From contig JBQTHD010000009.1 in the NCBI GenBank assembly GCA_052390275.1, forward strand, positions 1-64,000: a stretch of 64,000 bases of DNA, read 5' to 3'. This stretch comes from JBQTHD01 sp052390275. GTDB lineage: Bacteria > Actinomycetota > Acidimicrobiia > Acidimicrobiales > AC-14. This document shows, piece after piece, positions 24,930 through 32,946 of this stretch. The stretch's first letter is position 1, and each line of letters opens with the position of its first letter. Both the position numbers and the translations under genes were made by a program. The notes below the pieces were generated by a model. It did no database searches. It had not been told where the DNA came from and was given only the letters and a program-made list of their open reading frames with translations.

Positions 24930-25982
24930 TTGGATAGGCCGAGTCTCACCCTCTACGTGCTGATATTCCTCGGAGCGGTCCTCGCGAGTCTTCTCCTAAC
25001 GCCCGTGGCACGAAGATGTGCCCGTCGCTGGGGCATCCAGGACGACCCGGGCCGAGGCCGCTCCCACCTGGAACCGGTCTCCCTCATGGGGGGTCTGGCC
25101 ATCTATAGCGGTGCATTTCTGGCTGCATGGCTCTTACTTCCGGCGGCTCGGATCGACTTGAAGGGCTTCTTTCTGGCCGGGTTAGTGGTCCTGGTCTTCG
25201 GTCTTCAGGACGACATGACTCCAATGGACCCGAGTATCAAGCTAATGGCCCAGGCTTCGAGCGCTCTGGTGCTGGTCGGGTTCGGTACCCAAATCCAACT
25301 GACTGCTATTCCATTGATCGACGTGTTTCTATCGGTCGTGTGGGTGGTTGTTGTGGTCAACGCCTTCAATTACTCCGACAATATGAACGGACTGGCTTCG
25401 GGATTAGCAGCTGTTTCTTCCCTGGGATTCTTTATCCTGGCTCTGATCGGTGATCAGTACTTGGTAGCCGTCTTGTCCATCGCTTTGGCTGGCGGAGCAC
25501 TCGGATTCCTGCCATCGAACTTTCCCCATGCCCGAATATTCATGGGTGATGCCGGGTCCTTATTTCTCGGACTGACACTGGCGTTCCTTGGCATCCGACT
25601 CCGCTTTCTGGACCGTCCGGAATCAACCACGGTGGTCCTGCCCGTTCTCATGCTTATTGTCCCGCTCTTCGATGCGGGCCTGGTCACGCTCTCGCGTCTG
25701 CGGCGGGGAGTACCCGTAACGTGCGGCGGGGCCGACCACGTATCGCACCGGCTGGTGGCGGCCGGAATGAAACCCGCTAGCGCGGTTGGATGCCTCTGGC
25801 TCGCTCAGGCGGTGAGTTGCGCAGCCGGGGTCGTGGTCTTGAGCATGCGCTCCATTGCGGATGCCGTGGTGATCGTTGCCATATTTACCGCCATCGTGGC
25901 ATGTGCGTTCTTTTTCGAACGGGTTTCGGTAACCCGTCTATTGCCTCGCGGCGTGAATCAGAATCCTGCACCTGGTTCTTAG
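24930..25982 (+). CDS. WecA/TagO-type polyprenyl-phosphate sugar-1-phosphate transferase
   Basis: The 350-aa polytopic membrane protein is of the MraY/WecA family. It has RSHLEPVSLMGGLAIY, the D-D-x-x-x-M-D motif in GLQDDMTPMDPS, NAFNYSDNMNGLASG (the family's usual N-x-x-D-G-x-D-G-L is here N-Y-S-D-N-M-N-G-L), HARIFMGDAGSLFLG and DHVSHRL. It would start lipid-linked glycan synthesis by loading a HexNAc-1-phosphate. Start TTG 24930. The last 98 bp overlap the convergent GT2 gene. Confidence 0.88.
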   Translation: MDRPSLTLYVLIFLGAVLASLLLTPVARRCARRWGIQDDPGRGRSHLEPVSLMGGLAIYSGAFLAAWLLLPAARIDLKGFFLAGLVVLVFGLQDDMTPMDPSIKLMAQASSALVLVGFGTQIQLTAIPLIDVFLSVVWVVVVVNAFNYSDNMNGLASGLAAVSSLGFFILALIGDQYLVAVLSIALAGGALGFLPSNFPHARIFMGDAGSLFLGLTLAFLGIRLRFLDRPESTTVVLPVLMLIVPLFDAGLVTLSRLRRGVPVTCGGADHVSHRLVAAGMKPASAVGCLWLAQAVSCAAGVVVLSMRSIADAVVIVAIFTAIVACAFFFERVSVTRLLPRGVNQNPAPGS

Positions 25983-26958
25983 CCAGCATCACAGCCACCC
26001 CGGCAGAATCCGAATCGTCATGCGGCCCCGTCCTCACTGTGGCGCCGATACACCGGCCTACAGCCCGGCGTAACGCCGGCCAGCGGCCGGCCGGGTCTGT
26101 CACTGCCGCCCTGACCAGCCCAGCCAGGCCGCGAAGCCGCTGCCCGTGGCGCAGGCGGGCCAGGCCCACCTCGTAACGTCCGGCGGCCCCGATCCGGCGA
26201 CGGTGACGGGCGGATGTCAATTGAATGCGATGACGATCGAGAATCCGGGCAACGGCGGTTTCCACAGTGACAGGGTGGGGCCCCGGTCGGTTCACTGTGA
26301 CCTCGGCCAGCGGTTTCGCAACGACGACCACGCGTCCCAGGTGGGCCAACCGAAGGAGGAGGTCCCAGTCCTCGAGGCGATTCAGGCCCTCGTCCATTCC
26401 CCCAATGGAGTCCCACACCAGGCGACGAACCATGAGCGTGCTCCCGGGACTGAGATCGCAGCCCCTCACCGCCCGATCAATCAAAGGAACCCTGTCCGCA
26501 GGGATCCGGGTCTCCATGCATCCATTGGGATAACGAAGAGCAAAGCCTGTAGTGCAGGCGAGAGCCTCAGAATCCGCCGTCAAAGCAGCCACCTGGTTGG
26601 CCAGCATCTCGGCATTCCACACATCGTCAGAATCCAGGAAGGCAACCAAGGGCGCACTGGATTCGGCTACCCCACGATTGCGGGCGGCCGCCGCACCCCG
26701 GTTGGGCGAGTGGCGAAGAATTCGCAGCCGTGCGTCCACCACCCCGGACAGCGCCATAACCGTGGGAGGCGACGACCCGTCGTCGACGACGACAAGTTCC
26801 AGATCGCCAAAAGTTTGGGCCAGAACGCTCGCCACCGCTCGGCCAACGACTTGTTCCCCCCCTGAGGAGTATGCCGGGATCACGACCGACACTGCCGGCT
26901 GTCCTGTCGGGGGGGGCAGGCCGGCCTCCTCGCTGCCGCGAAGCGTCACCAACAACAA
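25885..26958 (-). CDS. GT2-family glycosyltransferase
   Basis: The 357-residue protein is a GT-A inverting transferase: SVVIPAYSSGG, SVLAQTFGDLELVVVDDGSS, NRGAAAARNRGV and the metal-binding DSDDVW, then EDWDLLLRLAHLG as the acceptor-site block. The C-terminal part is non-catalytic. The gene is convergent with the wecA-like gene, overlapping its end by 98 bp, and divergent from the next glycosyltransferase within 15 bp, so the promoters overlap. Confidence 0.88.
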   Translation of the reverse strand: MLLVTLRGSEEAGLPPPTGQPAVSVVIPAYSSGGEQVVGRAVASVLAQTFGDLELVVVDDGSSPPTVMALSGVVDARLRILRHSPNRGAAAARNRGVAESSAPLVAFLDSDDVWNAEMLANQVAALTADSEALACTTGFALRYPNGCMETRIPADRVPLIDRAVRGCDLSPGSTLMVRRLVWDSIGGMDEGLNRLEDWDLLLRLAHLGRVVVVAKPLAEVTVNRPGPHPVTVETAVARILDRHRIQLTSARHRRRIGAAGRYEVGLARLRHGQRLRGLAGLVRAAVTDPAGRWPALRRAVGRCIGATVRTGPHDDSDSAGVAVMLAKNQVQDSDSRREAIDGLPKPVRKRTHMPRWR

Positions 26959-26972
26959 GCTAGGGGCAGGGA

Positions 26973-28170
26973 TTGCCAGTTACGGTGGACGATTCCCGAG
27001 ACACCACCAAACCCACGGCGCGCCGTCTTCTGCTCGTCGCAGCCGTGGGGAGCGGAGATCCAGGTCGGGGCTCATCACTTGGCCCGCGAACTTGCCCGAC
27101 GGGGGTGGACAACAGCGTTCCTGGCTGCTCACATAACCCCGTTCCACGTGATGGCTGCGGCCTTCCGGCCCGCCCATCGTCGCCGCGTCCGTTCCTGGGC
27201 GGGGGGTGTTCAGAACCAGGACCCTCCCGGTGTCATCGCCTTAACTCCCCTCACCCTGTTTCCGCTGAGTTCGGTTCTTGGTCTGAGATTCGAGCCGATT
27301 CTTCGCAACTGGCAACGGGTCACGGTGCCCCACCTAACTCGCTGGCTTCGACGACAGCATTTTGGCGAGCCAGACCTCCTAGTCGTGGATACTCCCCTCT
27401 ACGGGTTCCTGTTGCGGGAGTTGAAACCCCGGCATGGCGTCTATCGAGTCTTGGACTACGCGCCAGGTTTCGCGTCAGCCACACTCGAGATGAGGGCCCT
27501 GGAGCGCGAAGCAGTCGCAATGTGTCACGTCGTGACCCACACCACACGCACCCTGGAGGCTTACGCCAAAGACCTAGGGGCGAAGCGAACAGCCTTGGTT
27601 TCCAATGGCGTCGACCTTGGTCACTACCTGGGTTTCGACCCCGACGAACCCGAAGAATACCGGGAAATCGATCGACCTCGGGCCGTGTACGTGGGCGCCC
27701 TACGTGAGTGGTTCGACTACGAGTTGCTGGGCCGCCTAGCCTCGGCCCGGCGTGACGTCTCCTTCGTGATCATCGGCGCCGATAACTCAGGAGGCAAACT
27801 TCCCATCGCGGCGAATATCCATGCTCTGGGGCCTCGCACGTACCAGCGGCTCCCCGGTTATTTGCGGCACGCTGACATCGGCCTGATCCCCTTCGATCGG
27901 GACAATCAAGGTAATCTCGTCGATCACATCAACCCACTCAAGCTTTACGAATACGCCGCCTCAGGGCTTCCGGTTGTGGCTACTCACTGGCCGGCCCTAG
28001 CCGATATTGGTAGTCCGGCCATTCTCTGTCACTCGACTGAGTCCTGGATTCAGGGTCTGGATCACAGTCTTGCTAAGGCTAAGGAGCTCGGGCTCCAAAT
28101 GCAGGCTTTCGCCCGGCAGGCAGACTGGTCAGCTCGCGCCGATGACCTGCTGGCCACGGCCGGTCCGTGA
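26973..28170 (+). CDS. GT-B glycosyltransferase (TuaH-like), N-terminus frameshifted
   Basis: The continuous frame 27004-28170 encodes a glycosyltransferase (HHLARELARRGWTTAFLAAH, VLDYAPGFASATLEMRALE, VSNGVDLGHYL, YVGALREWFDYELLG, LIPFDR, INPLKLYEYAASGLPVVATH). Its N-terminus FCSSQPWGAEIQVGAHH has no start codon upstream. The neighbouring frame does: TTG 26973 or GTG 26985 encodes TARRLLLVAA, the expected first strand. Joining the two needs one base gained or lost near 27040-27050, so this is a frameshifted gene, a programmed shift or a sequencing error. It precedes an AsnB gene by 17 bp. Confidence 0.7.
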
Positions 28171-28187
28171 CAAGGACCACCGGATAG

Positions 28188-30083
28188 ATGTGCGGAATAA
28201 ACGGACTCTTTGCCATCGAAGGTAGCGGAAACGAAATAACCGTGGAGGAACTGGTTCGAGCTCGCGACACTTTGTCGCACCGGGGACCCGATGGTCAAGG
28301 AGTTTGGCTGTCTTCGACACAGCGAGTCGGGCTGGCTCACCGCCGATTGGCAATCATTGATCCCGATTCACGGGCGGCTCAACCCATGGAAGGCCCCGCA
28401 GGGCTCAGAGTCGTCTTCAACGGAGAAATCTACAACCACGCCGAGCTTCGATCGGAGTTGGTCAGAGCCGGCGTTGGCCCTTGGCGCACGGATCATTCTG
28501 ATACAGAGGTCCTTTTGCACGCCTTTTCCTATTGGGGAATCTCCTGCCTGGACCACTTCCGCGGCATGTTCGCCTTTGCCCTATGGGACGCCTCACGCTC
28601 GCAACTTTGGCTCGTTCGGGACCGACTGGGAATCAAGCCGCTTTATTGGACGCGTCATCGGGGGCGGTTGGCTTTCGCTTCCGAGATCAAGGCTCTCCTG
28701 GCCGATCCCACGGTTCCGCGCCAGGTCGATCACCGGGCGATGTTTCACTACCTATCGTTTTTGACCACTCCCGCCCCATCAACTCTTTTCGCCGGGATTC
28801 ACAAGATGGAGGCGGGAACATGGATGCGGGTCAACCCCGATGGATCCGCGAAGACACATCGATGGTGGGACGCATGGGATCACACCCGGCCGTTGGAGGG
28901 AATCGCCGATCGGGAAATTGCTGAGTTGGTGATCGATGAACTGCGACAGTCGGTTTCCTACCGCAAGGTGTCCGACGTTCCGGTAGGAGTTTTTTTGTCC
29001 GGCGGCGTGGATTCCAGTACGAACGTGGCCCTGTTCAGCGAAGGCGAGAACCGGCCAGTGAGAACGTTCAGCGTTGGTTATTGCGGGGACCATCAGACGT
29101 ACCGAAACGAACTCCACCATGCCCGGCGAATGGCCACCGTCGTGGGAGCCGAGCACCATGAGGTGCTTCTCGACATCGAGGACCTTGTCGATTTCCTCCC
29201 GGAGATGGTGCGTCTGCAGGACGAACCGCTGGCCGACCCGGTGTGTGTTCCCGTGCACTTCGTCGCCCGCCTCGCCCGCCAGCATGGCGTTGCCGTGGCC
29301 CAGGTGGGGGAAGGAGCCGACGAGCTGTTCTGTGGCTACCCGTGGTGGAGGACAGCCCTGCGCCTCCAAGGCTGGAACGACCGGCTGGGACCGCCGGCTA
29401 TGAAGAGGCTCGGCGCCCGGGCACTGATCGCCCTGGGCCGAGGCAATGATCACCGCCAGGAATGGCTGGCACGGGGTGCGAGCCGCAGACCGCTGTTCTG
29501 GAGCGGCGCCGAAGCCTTCACTGATGCGGCCAAGCGCAGGTTGCTCCATCCCGATGTCGACCGGGAACTGGCTGGTCTCAGCTCATGGGATCCTCTGGCC
29601 CCCATCCGCCGAAGGTTTGTCGACACCGCCTGGGACCCCTCCGACCTGCATTGGATGACCTACAGCGATCTGAGGCTCCGGCTTCCCGAACTGCTCCTCA
29701 TGCGGGTTGACAAGATGACCATGGGTGTCGGGCTGGAGGCACGGGTGCCATTCCTGGACCATCGGTTGGTAGAGCTCGCTCTCAGCATTCCCACCGATGT
29801 GAAGCTCCGGGGCGGTGGCACCAAACCGGTGCTGAAGAACGCAGTTCGCGGGCTGATACCTGACGACCTCATCGACCGGCCTAAGCAGGGTTTCGGCGTT
29901 CCGGTTCACGAGTACCTCGCTGGGCGCCTCGGCGATCTGGCCCGCCACGAACTCAAGAGGTTCTGCGACCGCAGCGGACTTTTGAACACCGAGGCTGTGA
30001 TGGCGGTAGTGGCGTCCGACCGAGCAGCAGAGACCTGGTACCTCCTCAATCTCGCTCTGTGGTGGAAAGAGTGGATCGAGTGA
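28188..30083 (+). CDS. AsnB-type glutamine amidotransferase (2 of 3)
   Basis: The 631-aa protein has Cys2 in MCGINGLF, LSHRGPDGQGVW, HRRLAIIDPD, VVFNGEIYNHAEL, the synthetase motif SGGVDS (271-276) and the pyrophosphate loop AQVGEGADELFCGYPWW. It resembles the third copy more than the first (both have SDTEVLLHAF and VGEGADE). A role in amidating a sugar carboxylate of the exported glycan is inferred from context. The start at 28188 keeps Cys2 as the mature N-terminus. Confidence 0.88.
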   Translation: MCGINGLFAIEGSGNEITVEELVRARDTLSHRGPDGQGVWLSSTQRVGLAHRRLAIIDPDSRAAQPMEGPAGLRVVFNGEIYNHAELRSELVRAGVGPWRTDHSDTEVLLHAFSYWGISCLDHFRGMFAFALWDASRSQLWLVRDRLGIKPLYWTRHRGRLAFASEIKALLADPTVPRQVDHRAMFHYLSFLTTPAPSTLFAGIHKMEAGTWMRVNPDGSAKTHRWWDAWDHTRPLEGIADREIAELVIDELRQSVSYRKVSDVPVGVFLSGGVDSSTNVALFSEGENRPVRTFSVGYCGDHQTYRNELHHARRMATVVGAEHHEVLLDIEDLVDFLPEMVRLQDEPLADPVCVPVHFVARLARQHGVAVAQVGEGADELFCGYPWWRTALRLQGWNDRLGPPAMKRLGARALIALGRGNDHRQEWLARGASRRPLFWSGAEAFTDAAKRRLLHPDVDRELAGLSSWDPLAPIRRRFVDTAWDPSDLHWMTYSDLRLRLPELLLMRVDKMTMGVGLEARVPFLDHRLVELALSIPTDVKLRGGGTKPVLKNAVRGLIPDDLIDRPKQGFGVPVHEYLAGRLGDLARHELKRFCDRSGLLNTEAVMAVVASDRAAETWYLLNLALWWKEWIE

Positions 30084-30201
30084 GCTAGGCCGTCCACCGA
30101 CGAGAGCGGTCGAACAACCGCGCTGAACAGCCCGAACACGGTTCCAAGCGGGGTTGGAAGTCGGCCGGGCAACCGACCCGACTGAGTGCGAGGATGGCGC
30201 A

Positions 30202-32922
30202 ATGCGCCAGGTTCTTCTCAGCAGCCAAGGGGCCATAGTGGCCCGAATGCCCCGCCCGGCCCTCGCGCCTGGCAGCGTACTGATCAGGACCCACTTCTCA
30301 CTGATCAGTACAGGCACCGAGTTGGCGGCGCTGGCGCCGACAGTCTCGGTGTCCTCCTTGGTGAGCCGCCCGGACCTTGCTTTCAGCACTGCCAAAGATC
30401 TCCTGGCAAAAGCGATGGCCGATCCAGCCAAGGCCAGGCGAAGGGTAGCCACGCTGGTTACCGGCCGAGTACGAGCGGCCCTGCCTGCCAGGCCGGTAAG
30501 CCGGGAAGCAGTAACCGTCGGCAGCCTCCGTTGGCAGGCGGTCGGGCGGGCCAAATGCCAGGTTTCGGGCGAAGGGCTGACCCTTTTCACCGACGGGGAG
30601 GCCAACGCCTACCAGGTTCAGACCGATGCGATCGAGATCCCGGTCGGACATGTTCCGGTTCTGCACCTTGAAGGCGTCACCGACGGACGGCTGACGGTGG
30701 GGATGTTGAGCGGGTCGGGAAGTTCCTGGCTGGGAACAGCCCTGGTCGGGCCGGGCGACTTTGATGAACAGTTGGAGTGGGACCCGGGATCCGATACTCA
30801 GATCCGCCTGGTCCTGGCCGATTCGGGGGAGGGCGTCGCTTGTAGCGTCCACGTCAACCGGATCCGGCTCGAAACGCTTCCCCGAGCCAGTGAGGGCCCC
30901 AGTGAGATGAGCCAGCAGGGCTGGGCATCGGGGTACTCCATGGCCGGGGTTGTGGTGGCTGTGGGAGCGGGGGTGGAAGACCTTGTCCCGGGTGACAGGG
31001 TGGCATGTGCCGGGGCCGGCGACGCCAACCACGCCGACTACGTCTGCGTGCCCCGCAACCTGGTTTGTCCTGTGCCGGCCGGGTGCGACCTGTCCCACGC
31101 CGCCACCACCACCGTGGGATCCATTGCACTCCAGGGTGTGCGCCGTGCGGCCCCCCAACTGGGTGAGCGGGTCTGTGTTCTGGGGCTGGGACTTATCGGT
31201 CAGATAACCGTGCAGTTGCTCAAGGCCGGAGGCGCCCACGTCATTGGGTTCGACCCCGACCAGCAGCGAGTGGACCGGGCGGTCCGCCTGGGTCTCGACT
31301 TTGGAGCCATTGACCCCCAGGTCCTGGCTCGCGAGGTGGCGGCCGCCACAGGAGGCCACGGCGTCGACCGGACCCTGATTACGGCGGCGACCAAGTCCGA
31401 CGATCCGGTGAACCTGGCCATGGACCTGACCCGGGCCAAGGGAACGGTCGTTGTGGTGGGCGACGTTGGATTGGGAGTCAAGCGGGCCCTCTTCTATCGC
31501 AAAGAGATCGACCTGCTGATGAGCACTTCCTATGGGCCTGGCCGCTATGACGCCCAATACGAGCGTGAGGGCCACGACTACCCCTATGCCTACGTACGGT
31601 GGACGCTCAACCGGAACATGGCCTCCTACCTGGACCTTGTCAGTCGCGGCCAGTTACGGGTGGCCCCGCTTATCGACCGAGTAACGAGCGTGGATGAGGC
31701 CGCCGAGGTCTATCGGCTGCTGGCTTCTGGATCTGGGTCCAAGCCCCTAGGCGTTCTCCTCCGCTACGTGTCCGAGGCCGCCGACCGGGAGCCGACACCC
31801 TTAGCGCGCTCCGAAGCGGAGCAGGGCTGCGATGTCGCCGGAGACAACAAGAACTCCAGACCCGTCGATCCTTTCGGAGTGGCGGCCAGGACCGATGAAA
31901 CGGTGAGCCTCGGCGGGGCGCGGCACCGGCGGCCGGGGGCTAGCCGATACGCATTGGTTGGAGCGGGGGCATTCGCGACCGGAATGCTGGTCCCACAGCT
32001 CAAGCGCCGTCCCGATCGATTCAGCCTGGCTGCGGTAGTCAGTCGGGACACCGCCCGGGGTGGAAACCTGGCTCGCCAGGAACGCGTTTCCCTGCTAGCC
32101 ACCGACCTTGGCTCAGTGTTGGCGGACCCGAAAATCGATCTGGTGGTCATCGCCACTCGCCACCATGAGCACGCTGGCCAGGTGGTGGCGAGCCTCGAAG
32201 CTGGAAAACACGTCTTCGTCGAGAAGCCGCTGGCGCTCACCTGGGAGCAACTGGCGCGCGTGGCCGAGGCCCACGAGGCCACCCGAAACAGCTTGGCGCC
32301 CCTGCTGATGGTCGGATTCAATCGACGCTTCTCGCCCGCCCTCGTGACTCTGGCCAGAGAGTTGGTTGGCCGGCGGGCTCCTTTGGTGGTCAGCTACCGC
32401 GTCAATGCCGGATGGCTCCCCGCCGACCACTGGACCCAGGGGCCCCAGGGCGGAGGGAGAAACTTAGGCGAGGCCTGCCACATGTACGACGTAATCCGCT
32501 TCCTGGCGGGATCGCCAGCCCGGTCGATCACCGCCTCGGGCATCTCCCCTGGCGGCAGTGGTCATCGCCGGAACGATAACTTTTCCGCCACCATCGGCTA
32601 CGAGGATGGCAGTTTGGGGACCCTGATCTACACAGCGTCGGGACCGAACTCAGCTTCGATCGGAGCCGGGATGGGGAAGGAGCGCATCGAAGTATTTTGT
32701 GACGGAAGGGCCTGGGTGGTAGACGACTTCCGGTCACTTACCCGGTGCGACGATGGAAACGTCCTGTGGCGTAGCGCGGAAGCCGAGAAGGGCCACTACC
32801 AGGAAATGGGCTTCCTGGGCGACGCCATACGCGCGTCGGGACCGGCCCCGATACCCTTTTCCGAGCTCATGGAGACATCGGCTGTGGCTCTTCACGTTGA
32901 AGACCTACTCAGAGAAGGTTAG
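30202..32922 (+). CDS. Two-headed oxidoreductase (Zn-type dehydrogenase + Gfo/Idh/MocA) with inserted beta module
   Basis: From ATG 30202 the protein has 906 aa. Residues 1-540 are a medium-chain dehydrogenase (FSLISTGTELAAL, GYSMAGVVVAVGAGVED, GLGLIGQ nucleotide fold near 329). Residues 585-906 are a Gfo/Idh/MocA enzyme (ALVGAGAFATGM, VFVEKPLALTWEQ, and His in NLGEACHMYDVI). A module of about 120 residues (110-230), predicted beta-rich and similar to carbohydrate-binding domains, is inserted in the first domain. Such two-domain oxidoreductases occur beside heparinase II/III genes, as here. Substrates are likely activated sugars. Start supported by AGGATGG just upstream. Confidence 0.82.
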   Translation: MRQVLLSSQGAIVARMPRPALAPGSVLIRTHFSLISTGTELAALAPTVSVSSLVSRPDLAFSTAKDLLAKAMADPAKARRRVATLVTGRVRAALPARPVSREAVTVGSLRWQAVGRAKCQVSGEGLTLFTDGEANAYQVQTDAIEIPVGHVPVLHLEGVTDGRLTVGMLSGSGSSWLGTALVGPGDFDEQLEWDPGSDTQIRLVLADSGEGVACSVHVNRIRLETLPRASEGPSEMSQQGWASGYSMAGVVVAVGAGVEDLVPGDRVACAGAGDANHADYVCVPRNLVCPVPAGCDLSHAATTTVGSIALQGVRRAAPQLGERVCVLGLGLIGQITVQLLKAGGAHVIGFDPDQQRVDRAVRLGLDFGAIDPQVLAREVAAATGGHGVDRTLITAATKSDDPVNLAMDLTRAKGTVVVVGDVGLGVKRALFYRKEIDLLMSTSYGPGRYDAQYEREGHDYPYAYVRWTLNRNMASYLDLVSRGQLRVAPLIDRVTSVDEAAEVYRLLASGSGSKPLGVLLRYVSEAADREPTPLARSEAEQGCDVAGDNKNSRPVDPFGVAARTDETVSLGGARHRRPGASRYALVGAGAFATGMLVPQLKRRPDRFSLAAVVSRDTARGGNLARQERVSLLATDLGSVLADPKIDLVVIATRHHEHAGQVVASLEAGKHVFVEKPLALTWEQLARVAEAHEATRNSLAPLLMVGFNRRFSPALVTLARELVGRRAPLVVSYRVNAGWLPADHWTQGPQGGGRNLGEACHMYDVIRFLAGSPARSITASGISPGGSGHRRNDNFSATIGYEDGSLGTLIYTASGPNSASIGAGMGKERIEVFCDGRAWVVDDFRSLTRCDDGNVLWRSAEAEKGHYQEMGFLGDAIRASGPAPIPFSELMETSAVALHVEDLLREG

Positions 32923-32946
32923 GGCGGGAATGAAAGTGACGGGCAG

